In this document: piece after piece, positions 8,279 through 17,243 of the stretch
How positions within the stretch are numbered: position 1 is the stretch's first letter
How the letters are laid out: each line of letters opens with the position of its first letter
Assembly: GCA_041739525.1 (NCBI GenBank)
Contig: JBGSNQ010000075.1
Span: forward strand, 1 to 64,000
DNA: 64,000 nucleotides
From: DATJGR01 sp041739525
GTDB taxonomy: Bacteria; Pseudomonadota; Gammaproteobacteria; Pseudomonadales; Azotimanducaceae
Direction of reading: 5' to 3'
Program-made: the position numbers and the translations under genes
The notes under the pieces: model-generated
Seen by the model: only the letters and a program-made list of their open reading frames with translations
What the model was told of the DNA's origin: nothing
Databases searched by the model: none

Positions 8279-8614
8279 TCAGATCTTCAGCGAATCGAGC
8301 GCGGCCGACACCGCCTCGAACTCGCAGCGCAGCGGCGCGAGCAGTTGCCGCGCGGCACCGCAGTCGCCGGAGCGCCCGATGGCTTCGATGTCTGCACACA
8401 ACGCGGCCAGGTCGGCCGCGCCGAGGTTGATGCAGGCGCCTTTCAAACCATGCGATTGATGCCTGAGCTTCTCCGCATCGTTTTGCGCCATCGCCTCGTC
8501 GATCGCTTCGACCAGCCGTCTCGAGTCGGAACGAAATACGTCGATCAGCGCGCTGAACTCCTCACCCATCAGATCACGCAACTCTGCAATCGCATTGGGA
8601 TCAAGCCGGGCCAT
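8279..8614 (-). CDS. hptB: Histidine phosphotransfer protein (HptB-like)
   Basis: A 111-residue Hpt domain from ATG at 8614 (MARLDPN). The phospho-accepting His is His55 in HQSHGLKGAC, followed by the Lys-Gly expected two and three residues later. In Pseudomonas aeruginosa HptB takes phosphate from hybrid kinases and passes it to HsbR, influencing motility, biofilm and FlgM/FliA output. The start overlaps the end of hsbR by 14 bp, so the two are translationally coupled. An in-frame ATG at 8653 lies deeper inside hsbR and is less likely. Confidence 0.85.
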   Translation of the reverse strand: MARLDPNAIAELRDLMGEEFSALIDVFRSDSRRLVEAIDEAMAQNDAEKLRHQSHGLKGACINLGAADLAALCADIEAIGRSGDCGAARQLLAPLRCEFEAVSAALDSLKI

Positions 8615-10322
8615 CGCCACCCCATCGGAATTCCGCCTCCACGTCGTTGCCAACGCCGTGAAACGTCAACGAATCGCACAGTTGATACAGCAGGCTCAAA
8701 CCGCGGCCGTGATATGCGCCGGTCAACTTTGCGCGCGCGGCTTGCAGGATGGAGACATCGAAACCCGGGCCGCTGTCGCGCACACGAATCTTCAGGTAGC
8801 CGCCGCTGTCGGAAGCGCGGCTGGTGAACTCGAACCTCACGTACCCGTCGACGAGTGCACTGAGCGCTTCTACGCGTCGCCGGTAGTAGTCGGTAAACCC
8901 GTTGGCGGTCGACTTGACCACCGAACTCAAGCCCATCACACCGTGGTCGAGTGCGTTGGTATACAGCTCCGACAGCACGGTGAAGATCACGCCGCCGCGT
9001 ACACGCAGCGCCGGCACTTCCATCAGCACGTGTTGCAGCAACGGCAGCGGATTGAACTCCTGCAGCGAACTCGGTCCCAGCTCGAACGACAACGACCAGT
9101 CGCGCGGCCCGATCTGCCCGCTGGCGACGTAGGTCGGCATCGGCGCGTCGATCTCGCGTTCGTCCAGCATGGTCACTTCTACCATGGTGAGATCGTCTTC
9201 CCGCAACTGCTCACCCATGTGCGCGTACGCCGCTTCTTTCAACGCCTCGAAGGCATCGGCCGCGCAACCTCGATCGAGGATGGCGATCATTCGATCGGAG
9301 CCGAACATCTCTCCCGCATCGTTGCGCGACTCGAGTAATCCGTCAGTGCACATCAAAAGCCGATCGCCGTCGGCGAGTTCGAAAACCTCGGTGGACGCGT
9401 CGAAGCGGCTCGACGACACGACACCCAAAGGCAGATGACGCGACACGACCGGCACCGCTGGACCACCACCGTCTCTTCGCGTGATGTATGCGTCCGGCAA
9501 TCCGCCGCTCCACACTTCGACGGTGCCTTTCTGAAAATTGAAATCGACCATGGTGGCGCAGCAGAAGTAGCCGACCGGCAGAATGTCCTTCAGCTTGCGG
9601 TTGCATTCGCGCAGCACGTCGCCCAGCAGAAAACCCTTCTGCGTCATGCCGTAGAAGATCTCCGCCAGCGGCATGGCACCAATCGATGCAGTGAGCCCGT
9701 GACCCGTGAAGTCCCCCAGGAGCACGTACATGCTGCCGGCGGGATTGCGCGCGGCGAGCACCACGTCGCCGTTGAACACCGCCAACGGCGATATCAGATG
9801 GCGGATGTTGCGCGCAGCCAGGCAACCCGAGTGCGCGACGCTGTCGAAGATATCCTTTGCCGCCTGCTGTTCACGCAGCAGGCGTTCGTTGTACCGCGCA
9901 ATCTCGTCGCGTTGCTGCTGCATCGTCACGTGCAGCTGCCGCATGCGTTCGAGCGCGGTGATCTTCGCGCGCAGAATCACGCTGTTATACGGCTTCGACA
10001 TGAAGTCGTCGCCACCGGCCAACAGACAACGCGCCAGCTCGTCCGCTTCGGTGAGCGACGTCAGAAAAATGATCGGGACGAAGGTATCGCCCGGCACTTC
10101 GCGGATGCGGCGCGCCACTTCGAAGCCGTCTAGCCGCGGCATCAACGCGTCGAGCAAAACGATCTGCGGACGTTCGGCGTGAAACTTCTCGATGGCGTCC
10201 ACGCCGTCGATCGCTTCAATCACCCGATGGCCCTCGCGCGCCACGATTCTCGAGAGCAGCGTGCGGTCGGTGCGGTTGTCGTCCGCAACGAGAACTCGAA
10301 TCGGTTCGGACACGAGCGCCAC
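8601..10322 (-). CDS. hsbR: Response regulator with PP2C phosphatase and kinase-like domains (HsbR-like)
   Basis: A 573-residue three-domain protein. Residues 8-125 are a receiver with Asp15/Asp16, phospho-acceptor Asp58 and Lys110. After a coiled-coil linker, about 170-385 form a SpoIIE-type PP2C phosphatase (GDFTGHGLTASIGA with the metal-binding Asp, later CTDGLLE and EDDLTMVEV). Residues 430-573 are a HATPase_c domain of the anti-sigma kinase type (ELYTNALDHG, DSGPGFD). In Pseudomonas HsbR switches HsbA between phosphorylated and free forms under control of HptB. The start is GTG at 10322 with no visible ribosome site: a 12-bp perfect hairpin sits directly upstream. A second GTG three codons in is an alternative. 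Confidence 0.9.
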   Translation of the reverse strand: MALVSEPIRVLVADDNRTDRTLLSRIVAREGHRVIEAIDGVDAIEKFHAERPQIVLLDALMPRLDGFEVARRIREVPGDTFVPIIFLTSLTEADELARCLLAGGDDFMSKPYNSVILRAKITALERMRQLHVTMQQQRDEIARYNERLLREQQAAKDIFDSVAHSGCLAARNIRHLISPLAVFNGDVVLAARNPAGSMYVLLGDFTGHGLTASIGAMPLAEIFYGMTQKGFLLGDVLRECNRKLKDILPVGYFCCATMVDFNFQKGTVEVWSGGLPDAYITRRDGGGPAVPVVSRHLPLGVVSSSRFDASTEVFELADGDRLLMCTDGLLESRNDAGEMFGSDRMIAILDRGCAADAFEALKEAAYAHMGEQLREDDLTMVEVTMLDEREIDAPMPTYVASGQIGPRDWSLSFELGPSSLQEFNPLPLLQHVLMEVPALRVRGGVIFTVLSELYTNALDHGVMGLSSVVKSTANGFTDYYRRRVEALSALVDGYVRFEFTSRASDSGGYLKIRVRDSGPGFDVSILQAARAKLTGAYHGRGLSLLYQLCDSLTFHGVGNDVEAEFRWGGDGPA

Positions 10323-10396
10323 AGCGGATTTCGAACGGCTGCGAAATTCGAAATCCGCCTCAGCGGATCTCGAACAGCTGCTCGAAATTCGAAATG
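10323..10396 (-). repeat. Imperfect direct duplication of the hsbA 3' end
   Basis: The last ~34 bp of hsbA (10362-10396) recur, with several changes and a 2-bp deletion, at 10323-10354 just after the stop codon. On the minus strand both copies contain ATTTCGAATTTCG and a CCG/CTG-rich centre. The copy fills the space between hsbA and hsbR. Confidence 0.7.
10324..10358 (-). promoter_or_regulatory. Perfect 12-bp hairpin directly upstream of the hsbR start
   Basis: GCGGATTTCGAA (10324-10335) is the exact reverse complement of TTCGAAATCCGC (10347-10358), with an 11-nt loop. It ends one base before the hsbR GTG and occupies the ribosome-binding region. No T-tract follows, so a role in translation control or mRNA processing is as likely as termination. 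Confidence 0.6.
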
Positions 10397-10665
10397 GTGA
10401 GGATTTTGCGGACGTCGGGGTTGCAGTTCACGATGCGAACTTCCGCAGCGTCGCCGCCCGCGTGGTCGCGCAACAGCAGCAGCATCCCGAGCGCAGAGCT
10501 GTCGAGGTAGGTGGCATCGCGCATGTCCACCGTGAACTTATCGGGTTCGGTATCGAGGCTCTCGTACGTCTCGCGAAAGTCGCGATGCGCGCTGAAATCG
10601 AAGCGTCCTTCCACCGCGATGGTCAAGCCGCGACCGTCGGCGGAGACCTCAGAACGAATCGTCAT
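10360..10665 (-). CDS. hsbA: STAS-domain anti-sigma factor antagonist (HsbA-like)
   Basis: A 101-residue single STAS domain. The segment TYLDSSALGMLLLL (about 53-66) carries the paired Ser that anti-sigma kinases phosphorylate, and GRFDFSAHRDF begins the domain as in SpoIIAA. In Pseudomonas HsbA, when unphosphorylated, binds FlgM and so frees FliA; when phosphorylated it partners the diguanylate cyclase HsbD. The gene lies 51 bp downstream of fliJ and upstream of hsbR, the order also found in Pseudomonas. A GGGAG ribosome site is present. Confidence 0.9.
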   Translation of the reverse strand: MTIRSEVSADGRGLTIAVEGRFDFSAHRDFRETYESLDTEPDKFTVDMRDATYLDSSALGMLLLLRDHAGGDAAEVRIVNCNPDVRKILTISNFEQLFEIR

Positions 10666-10716
10666 CGAGATTCTCCCAACACCTTCCTCTCTAGAGCATA
10701 GACCATATTTTCGCGC

Positions 10717-11169
10717 CTACTTTTCGTCGTCCCTGTTCAGCCGGCCTGCGATCTCATCCATTTGCCGACGTTCGCCGCGCAGTTGCTCTGCGGCGCGTTC
10801 CGCCGTCAGATTATCGGCCAGCGTTTCGAAACCTTTGACCTGCCGGTATTGCGCCAGCCACGCGCTGCGGTGTTCGTCGCGTACTCCGCTTGCCTTCTTC
10901 GTTCGCTCGATCTGCTCGGTGTGCACGCCATCCAGATTGCGGACGAAGCGTTGCCAATTCTTCATCTGTTGCGCCGACGCACCCGCGCGGCCTGCATCGA
11001 GCAAACCCTTCTGATAGTCGGCTTTGATCGACTCGATGTTCGCGAGCTGCGAGTGCTCGCGCTGCGCCAGCGTTTCGGCGTCGCGCAAGCGGCGCGCCAG
11101 TGCGTCCTCGCGCCGCTTGTACAGGTTCACCAGTCCGCTGAACCGGCGGATGCGATCGTGAATGCTCAT
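10717..11169 (-). CDS. fliJ: Flagellar export protein FliJ
   Basis: A 150-residue, highly charged, almost wholly helical protein beginning MSIHDRIRRFSGLVNLYKRRED. FliJ is the central stalk-like coiled coil of the FliH-FliI ATPase complex and couples it to the FlhA gate. The start overlaps the fliI stop, as usual for this pair. Length is normal for the family. Confidence 0.9.
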   Translation of the reverse strand: MSIHDRIRRFSGLVNLYKRREDALARRLRDAETLAQREHSQLANIESIKADYQKGLLDAGRAGASAQQMKNWQRFVRNLDGVHTEQIERTKKASGVRDEHRSAWLAQYRQVKGFETLADNLTAERAAEQLRGERRQMDEIAGRLNRDDEK

Positions 11170-12485
11170 CAGCCCAGCAACTTGCCAAGCCGCGCCCGGC
11201 TCTCTTTCAGGTCGGCTCTCTCCGAGATCGGCTGCACCAGAAACTGATTCATGTCGTTGCGCAACTTGATGGCGCGGTCGGTCAGCGGATCGGATCCCGC
11301 CGCGTATGCGCCCACGCTGATCAGGTCGCGCTGATGCGCGTAGCGGCTCGCCAGTTCCTTGAACGTACTCGCAAGCCGCATATGGTCGGCGTCGACGAGC
11401 TTCGGCATGACGCGCGAGATCGATGCCTCGATGTCGATCGCCGGAAAGTGCGCGGCATCGGCGAGTCTTCGGCTTAGCACGATGTGGCCGTCGAGAATCG
11501 CCCGAGCGGCATCGACGATCGGGTCCTGATGATCGTCGCCCTCCGCAAGCACCGTATAAAACGCGGTAACGGAGCCTGGACCGCCCACGTTGCCTGCTTG
11601 CTCGACGAGCCGCGGCAACAAGGCGAATACCGACGGCGGATAACCTTTGGTAGTCGGCGGCTCACCGACGGCAAGACCGATTTCGCGCTGCGCCTGCGCA
11701 ACCCTCGTCAGCGAATCCATCACCAGCAATACAGTTCGGCCCATCGCGCGATATCGATGCGCAATTTCCGTTGCAAGCCGCGCGGCGCGCAAACGCAGCA
11801 CCGGCGCGTCGTCGGCCGGCGACGCAACCACCACGGCGCGTTTCAATCCGGCGGGGCCGAGACTTTCGTCGATGAACTCGCGCACCTCGCGACCGCGTTC
11901 GCCGATCAGGCCGACCACCACGACATCAGCCGCGGTGTAGCGCGACATCATGCCGAGCAACATGCTCTTGCCCACGCCGCTGCCGGCGAACAAGCCGAGG
12001 CGTTGCCCTACCCCAACCGTCAGCAGCGCATTGATTGCACGCACTCCGACGTCGAGCGATTCGTTGATCGGCACGCGCTCCAGCGGATTGAAACGTCCCG
12101 GCCGATCGGCGTTGCCGATCGACGTCTGTTCCAGAGGGCGCCCGTCGAGCGGTCGGCCAAGCCCGTCGACAACGCGGCCGAGAAGACCTTCCATCACCGG
12201 CCCTTTGCGTTCCCGTTGGGGACGCACTGCGGCACCCGGGTGCAGTCCGGTGACGTCGCCGAACGGCATCAGAAAACTCGTACCCTCGGAGAAGCCAACC
12301 ACTTCGGCAGGAACCACGCCGCCGTCCACTTCGACGAGACACTCCGAACCAACGCTCTGATCGCAGCCGGTCACTTCGAGCGAATAGCCGACCGTACGTC
12401 GCACGCGACCCTTCACCATCGCGGGCGCGCGCTCTGCCGTGGCGACGCGGCTCAAGCCAGCGAGTACTGCATTCACGTCAGCCAT
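11169..12485 (-). CDS. fliI: Flagellum-specific ATPase FliI
   Basis: A 438-residue F1-beta-like ATPase that energises type III export at the cytoplasmic face. The Walker A loop is AGSGVGKS at about 167-174, Walker B is TVLLVMDSLTR at about 245-255, and GLIGERGREVREF provides the catalytic Glu. The C-terminus (RSYE-type helical domain) is complete. It follows fliH after a spacer of tandemly repeated sequence and overlaps fliJ. Confidence 0.95.
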   Translation of the reverse strand: MADVNAVLAGLSRVATAERAPAMVKGRVRRTVGYSLEVTGCDQSVGSECLVEVDGGVVPAEVVGFSEGTSFLMPFGDVTGLHPGAAVRPQRERKGPVMEGLLGRVVDGLGRPLDGRPLEQTSIGNADRPGRFNPLERVPINESLDVGVRAINALLTVGVGQRLGLFAGSGVGKSMLLGMMSRYTAADVVVVGLIGERGREVREFIDESLGPAGLKRAVVVASPADDAPVLRLRAARLATEIAHRYRAMGRTVLLVMDSLTRVAQAQREIGLAVGEPPTTKGYPPSVFALLPRLVEQAGNVGGPGSVTAFYTVLAEGDDHQDPIVDAARAILDGHIVLSRRLADAAHFPAIDIEASISRVMPKLVDADHMRLASTFKELASRYAHQRDLISVGAYAAGSDPLTDRAIKLRNDMNQFLVQPISERADLKESRARLGKLLG

Positions 12486-12526
12486 TCATTTCAACCGTTC
12501 ATTTCGATCGAGACGCATTTCAACCA
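12482..12526 (-). repeat. Tandem/near-tandem repeats at the fliH-fliI junction
   Basis: CATTTCAACC occurs at 12487-12496 and again at 12516-12525, the second copy covering the fliH stop. Inside, the 13-bp units at 12482-12494 and 12495-12507 differ at two bases and the first contains the fliI start codon. Confidence 0.65.
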
Positions 12527-13110
12527 CGAAGAAGCTCCGAGAAACGCTCATCGAGCAGCGCGTGGGGATCGAAGTCGACGCTGCGTGTATCGGTACGAAC
12601 CGACACGCCGCCTTCCGGCACCGCTTCATCCGCTTCGATCACGACGCCGTCGAGCTGTGCGTTCAACCACGAAACGTCTGCCGGATTCACGTGCACGCGC
12701 ACACCGGGTGCCGCCGCATCGAGGTGTTGCAGACCTGCTTGAACGAACGACTCGAATACACCCAGCGAGGTCGTCAGTTCGTGATCGATGACCTTGCTGC
12801 AGATCGCGTATGCGAGACTCACGAGACGCTGTTGCTGCTCCGCATCGACCTTGATTTTCGTCTGTTCCATCATGCGGATGCTGGCCGCCAACCGTTCCCT
12901 CAGGGCGCGCACATCGTTTGCCGCAGCGGCAAGGCCCGCGGCGTGTCCGGCCTCGTAACCGCCTTCGTATTCGGCTTTAGCCGCCTGAGCCGCGCCGGGC
13001 TTGCGCATCGCGACGGGAACACGGACGGCACCGCCGAACTCGGGCCACACGAAGTGGCCGCCTTGTGCGGTTGCCTGTCGATCAACGTCGGTCATCGCTC
13101 GCGTCCCCAC
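12520..13110 (-). CDS. fliH: Flagellar assembly protein FliH
   Basis: A 196-residue FliH, the stator-like regulator of the FliI ATPase. The middle contains YEGGYEAGHAAGLAAA, the glycine-repeat (GxxxG) helix characteristic of FliH, followed by a helical region and the C-terminal domain (VRVHVNPADVSWLNAQ) that binds FliI. It lies between fliG and fliI in the standard order. Confidence 0.9.
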   Translation of the reverse strand: MGTRAMTDVDRQATAQGGHFVWPEFGGAVRVPVAMRKPGAAQAAKAEYEGGYEAGHAAGLAAAANDVRALRERLAASIRMMEQTKIKVDAEQQQRLVSLAYAICSKVIDHELTTSLGVFESFVQAGLQHLDAAAPGVRVHVNPADVSWLNAQLDGVVIEADEAVPEGGVSVRTDTRSVDFDPHALLDERFSELLRG

Positions 13111-13117
13111 CCGTTCT

Positions 13118-13141
13118 AAATCAACTGCGTCAAATCAACTG
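13118..13141 (-). repeat. Short tandem repeat at the fliG stop
   Basis: AAATCAACTG occurs at 13118-13127 and 13132-13141 (14-bp period). The second copy encodes the last codons and stop of fliG, the first lies in the fliG-fliH spacer. Confidence 0.65.
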
Positions 13142-14179
13142 TTCGCCGGCTCCGCCGAGAACAATCTCGCCGGCATCGGCGAGACGCCGCGCGATCACCA
13201 GAATCTCGCGTTGCGCCGCCTCCACTTCGCTGACGCGTACGGGTCCCTTGGTCTCGAGATCGTCTTTGAGCAGATCGGCCGCGCGCTTCGACATGTTCGC
13301 GAAGATCTTCTCCTTCATCTGCTCCTCAGCGCCCTTCAGCGCCAGAACCAGATTGTCGGTCGACACCTCGCGCAACAGCACCTGAATGCCTTTGTCGTCT
13401 ACGTCCATCAGGTTCTCGAAGATAAACATCAGATCCTGAATTTCGTTCGCGAGCGTTTCGTTCGACTTGCGGATGCCAGCGAGAATTTCCTCGTCCGCGC
13501 CGGAGCCGAGCTTGTTCATGATTTCCGCCGCTACCTGCGTACCGCCCATCTGTGCGAAGCGCGTGGCGGACTTGCCGCCCACCTGCTCTTCCAGCACGGC
13601 ATTCAGTTCGAGCAGTGCGTTCGGCGGCACCGACTCGAGCGTGGCAACGCGCGACAGTACGTCGATCTTCGCTTCCGTATCGGTCATGAATCCGAGCACT
13701 TCCACCGCCTGCTCCGGTTCGAGGTGCGACAACACGATGGCCTGAATCTGCGGGTGCTCGTGCACCATGAAGTCGGCCACCGTACGCGCGTCCATCCACT
13801 TCAGCTTGTCGATACCGGCGGTGTTGCCGCCGAGGATACGGTCGACCAGCGTGCGTGCTTTGTCTTCGCCCAACGCGCCGACGAGCATCTTCCTGATGTA
13901 CTCCGAAGCACCGATGGTCAGGCCCGACTGCCCCGTCACCGTATCGAGAAACGCTTCGAGCACGCCGGATATCTGTCCCATGTTGACGCTACGCAGGCTC
14001 GCCATCGCAGAACCGACGCGCTGCACTTCGCGCGGGTCGAGGTGCTTCAGGACGCGTGCGGCGTCGTCTTCGCCGAGCGCCAACAACAGCACTGCGGCGC
14101 GATCAACGCTGGCGAGCTTCTCGCGAGGGTCCTTCGCCTTCTCCGCGGGTGGTTTGTTGTCGACCGCAGCTTCACTCAT
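13130..14179 (-). CDS. fliG: Flagellar motor switch protein FliG
   Basis: A 349-residue rotor protein of the C-ring. The N-terminal FliF-binding domain begins after a charged leader (DRAAVLLLALGEDDAARVLKHL); the middle domain has MVHEHPQIQAIVLSHLEP, the EHPQ motif; the C-terminal torque helix contains the charged residues around MSKRAADLLKDDLETKGPV. All are intact and length is normal. It overlaps the 3' end of fliF by 8 bp. Confidence 0.95.
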   Translation of the reverse strand: MSEAAVDNKPPAEKAKDPREKLASVDRAAVLLLALGEDDAARVLKHLDPREVQRVGSAMASLRSVNMGQISGVLEAFLDTVTGQSGLTIGASEYIRKMLVGALGEDKARTLVDRILGGNTAGIDKLKWMDARTVADFMVHEHPQIQAIVLSHLEPEQAVEVLGFMTDTEAKIDVLSRVATLESVPPNALLELNAVLEEQVGGKSATRFAQMGGTQVAAEIMNKLGSGADEEILAGIRKSNETLANEIQDLMFIFENLMDVDDKGIQVLLREVSTDNLVLALKGAEEQMKEKIFANMSKRAADLLKDDLETKGPVRVSEVEAAQREILVIARRLADAGEIVLGGAGEQLI

Positions 14180-15869
14180 CTTTCGATACCCAGTGTTTCA
14201 CTACTTGTGCTACCCGAGCCGGGTTCTCGGCCACCAGACCCCGCACCGTGGCGAGTTGCGACTGACGTGCGGGGCCGCCCAGCAAACCCTGCCCGCCCTC
14301 GAGCCCGCCGTAGTAACGATCGCCCGTGCCGCGCGTCGAGACCAAGCGCGCCATTGCCGCATCGGAGGAAGCCGCCGACGAACCGGCGCGGCTGAGATTC
14401 CGGTACAGCGGCCTCAGGAGACCCAGCACCAGAGCGAGCACGAGCAGACCCCCGACCACTTTTTTGACGATGTCGATGAACCACGCTTGTGTCCAGAACG
14501 GCACCGGCTCGATCGGTTCCTGGTGTTCTTCGAGGAACGGACTGTTGACGACGGTGACCGTGTCACCACGCGCGGCGTTGTAGCCGATCGCGTTCTTCAC
14601 GAGCGCGGTAAGTCGTTCGAGGTCCGCTTCCTTCCACGCGACGTACGTTACCTTGCCGTCTTCGGCAGCCGGTGCCGGCAGATCGTCCACCAGCACCGAT
14701 ACCGTCAAACGGGTGACGCGGCCCACCTGGTGACGTGTGTGGCTGATCGAACGATCGAGTTCGAAATTACGCGTCGACTGCGAACGGCTGCGGCTCGGTG
14801 CCGGCGTTGGCGCAGTATCCGCGGTCGCGCCGGCTGCAGCGGCCTCTGCCAACGTCTGTGGCGCGGTGGCAACCGCCGGCGGTTGATTCGAAGTAGCGCC
14901 CGGCACGCCGCCGTCGGAGCCTTCACCGACGCGCTGCTCATTGGACGTCTGCTCGCTGCGTAGCGCCGGCTGATCCGGGTTGAACAACTCGGCGGTTTCT
15001 TCGACCCATGTGAAATCGACGTCCGCCGCCACCTCGGCCGTAAAGCGGTTCGCGCCGACGGTGGGCATAAGGATGTTGTGAACCTTCTCCCGCAAACTCG
15101 TTTCGAGCTGTTGCACGTATTTGAACTGGCGATCGGTGCCGCCTTGTGCGGTGTCGTCGTCCTGTCCAGACAACAGTTGCCCGGATTGATCGATGACCGT
15201 GACGTGATCGGCCGTCAGTTCCGTAACCGCGCCTGCTACCAGATTCATTATGGCGCGCACCTGGCTCGAGCTGAGGGATTGGCCGGGTGCAAGCCCCACG
15301 GTCACGCTCGCCGTCGGCGTGCGCTGGTCGCGCAGGAATGCCGTCGACTTGGGAATGGCGAGATGCACGCGCGCGTGCTGCACGGAGTTGATACTCGTAA
15401 TGCTCCGCGCCAATTCACCTTCGAGACTGCGGCGGAACATGTTCGTTTCCATGAACTGGCTGACGCCGAAGCCTTGATCTTTATCGAGCAGTTCGAAGCC
15501 TTGCTGGTCGCCACTCAATCCGCCGACGCCGGCGATCTTCATGCGTGCCTGATGCAACACCTCTGCCGGCACCAGCAACATGCCCGTGCCGTCGTCGAGC
15601 CGATAAGGGATGTTCGCGGCCTGCAGGGCTTCGGCGGCCGCGTTCGCCTGGCGTGCGGAACCGATGCCGGTGAGCGGTTTGTAGTCCGGCTCGCGCATCC
15701 ACAACACCACCGAGACACCCACGGCTACAGTGGCGGCAAGCGCCAGCATCAAGCCGAGTTGTCTGACGATAGGCAAGGTGGCGTAGCCGCGCAGAAAATC
15801 GCCACCGACGTTGCCGGTGGCGTCGTTCGGCGTTGCGCCTGCATCTATGTCAACCGGAAGGTCTGCCAT
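14172..15869 (-). CDS. fliF: Flagellar MS-ring protein FliF
   Basis: A 565-residue inner-membrane ring protein. The first transmembrane helix is at about 35-55 (LGLMLALAATVAVGVSVVLW), followed by ring-building motifs 1 and 2 (GTGMLLVP, GFGVSQFMETNMFRRSLEGELAR) and a disordered Ser/Thr/Ala-rich segment at about 310-365. The second membrane helix is near 460-480 (VVGGLLVLALVLGLL), and a C-terminal tail binds FliG. Length is typical. Confidence 0.95.
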   Translation of the reverse strand: MADLPVDIDAGATPNDATGNVGGDFLRGYATLPIVRQLGLMLALAATVAVGVSVVLWMREPDYKPLTGIGSARQANAAAEALQAANIPYRLDDGTGMLLVPAEVLHQARMKIAGVGGLSGDQQGFELLDKDQGFGVSQFMETNMFRRSLEGELARSITSINSVQHARVHLAIPKSTAFLRDQRTPTASVTVGLAPGQSLSSSQVRAIMNLVAGAVTELTADHVTVIDQSGQLLSGQDDDTAQGGTDRQFKYVQQLETSLREKVHNILMPTVGANRFTAEVAADVDFTWVEETAELFNPDQPALRSEQTSNEQRVGEGSDGGVPGATSNQPPAVATAPQTLAEAAAAGATADTAPTPAPSRSRSQSTRNFELDRSISHTRHQVGRVTRLTVSVLVDDLPAPAAEDGKVTYVAWKEADLERLTALVKNAIGYNAARGDTVTVVNSPFLEEHQEPIEPVPFWTQAWFIDIVKKVVGGLLVLALVLGLLRPLYRNLSRAGSSAASSDAAMARLVSTRGTGDRYYGGLEGGQGLLGGPARQSQLATVRGLVAENPARVAQVVKHWVSKDE

Positions 15870-15879
15870 CTTCTAAAAC

Positions 15880-16242
15880 CTAAATCGGCATGTTCATGAT
15901 GTCCTGGTACGCCGTTACGAGACGGTTGCGTACCTGGGTCGTGGCTTGAAATGCCACGTTCGATTTCCGCACGGCGACCATCACCTTCACGAGGTCGTCC
16001 GTATCACCGCGCACGAATGCGTCCTGCAAACTCGAGGCCTCCAGCTGCGTGGAGTTCACCTGATCGATCGCGGTGCGCAGCGTCGCACCGAAATCGGACT
16101 TCGGAACCGACTGGATACCCTGCGCCGGCGACGGCTGATCGGGCTCCTGCATGGTCCGCACGAGTGCACCCTGCGCCGCTTCGCGCATCGAACGCATCTG
16201 CGCAATCACGCTTTGCACGTCGGGCCGCTCGATCGTATTCAT
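15880..16242 (-). CDS. fliE: Flagellar hook-basal body protein FliE
   Basis: A 120-residue protein from ATG at 16242 (MNTIERPDV). The C-terminal two thirds (FGATLRTAIDQVNSTQ, VMVAVRKSNVAFQATTQVRNRLVTAYQDIMNMPI) is the conserved FliE domain that joins the MS ring to the rod. The start overlaps the stop of the upstream fleR gene by ATGA, so translation is coupled. Confidence 0.95.
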   Translation of the reverse strand: MNTIERPDVQSVIAQMRSMREAAQGALVRTMQEPDQPSPAQGIQSVPKSDFGATLRTAIDQVNSTQLEASSLQDAFVRGDTDDLVKVMVAVRKSNVAFQATTQVRNRLVTAYQDIMNMPI

Positions 16243-17243
16243 GTCAGTGCTTCCTCCGCAATGCGCGCATTCAGATGGCCAGCGAGGGACTCGCGTTCCA
16301 ATAGAAGGCCCATCTCGCGCCAACGTTTCAGTTTGTGTCGAAGCGTACGCACGCTGATGCCGAGTGCGCGCGCGGTTGCGTCGCGCCGGCCGCGATGATC
16401 GCGCAGCACTTCGGTGACGATCTCCACTTCGGTGTTCAGCATCCGCTCGTCGAGCGAGAGCCGCTCGCCGGCGGTGGCAGGATTGACAGGCGCTGATTCG
16501 AACCCGAGATCGACCGGTTCGATCGGATCACCGGTCCACAGCACCAGTGCGCGTTGAATGACGTTTTCGAGTTCTCGTACGTTGCCGGGCCAGTCGTGCG
16601 CACTGAGCGCGTCGAGTGCGGCCGGCGACAACGACGCACCGGCGCAGTATTGGCCGTACTTCGCCAGGAAGTATTCGGCCAACGGCGCAATGTCGTGGCG
16701 CCGTGCGCGCAGCGGCTCGAGTTGCAACGGAAACACCGACAAGCGATAGAACAGATCTTCGCGGAACGCACCTGCCGCGATGCTCGCCTTCAGGTCGCGG
16801 TTGGTCGTGGCAATGACGCGCACATCGACGGCAATCGTTCGTTTTCCGCCCACGCGCTCGAGCTCGCGCTCCTGCAATACACGCAGCAACTTGGCCTGCA
16901 ACGCCACGGGCATTTCAGAAATTTCGTCGAGCAGCAGCGTGCCGCCGTTGGCGAGTTCGAATTTTCCTTCGCGCATCTGGTGCGCGCCGGTGAACGCGCC
17001 TTTTTCATGTCCGAACAGAATCGCTTCCAGCATGTGCTCTGGAATCGCCGCGCAGTTGATGGCGATGAATGCACCGTTTGCGCGCGACGAACGATCGTGA
17101 ATAAAACGAGCGACCACCTCTTTGCCGGTGCCGCTCTCGCCCGAAATCAATACCGACACGTCGGTGCGCGAGACCCGTTCCGCCAGATTGAAACAGCGCT
17201 GCGTCGCGACGGAATTCGCGATGATGGAAATCGGCTTCGTCAC
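16239..17243 (-). CDS. fleR: Sigma-54 activator FleR/FlrC-like, without receiver domain
   Basis: A 334-residue activator from GTG at 17243, which overlaps the fleS stop (GTGA). The AAA+ domain starts almost at once: Walker A GESGTGKE at 35-42, the sigma-54-contacting GAFTGA loop at 82-87, and Walker B GGTLLLDEISE at 100-110. The C-terminal Fis-type helix-turn-helix is at about 285-320 (RRDATARALGISVRTLRHKLK). FleR and FlrC normally begin with a receiver domain of about 120 residues; none is encoded here, because upstream sequence is taken by the fleS frame. It should drive sigma-54 promoters of basal-body and hook genes. Confidence 0.9.
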   Translation of the reverse strand: MTKPISIIANSVATQRCFNLAERVSRTDVSVLISGESGTGKEVVARFIHDRSSRANGAFIAINCAAIPEHMLEAILFGHEKGAFTGAHQMREGKFELANGGTLLLDEISEMPVALQAKLLRVLQERELERVGGKRTIAVDVRVIATTNRDLKASIAAGAFREDLFYRLSVFPLQLEPLRARRHDIAPLAEYFLAKYGQYCAGASLSPAALDALSAHDWPGNVRELENVIQRALVLWTGDPIEPVDLGFESAPVNPATAGERLSLDERMLNTEVEIVTEVLRDHRGRRDATARALGISVRTLRHKLKRWREMGLLLERESLAGHLNARIAEEALT

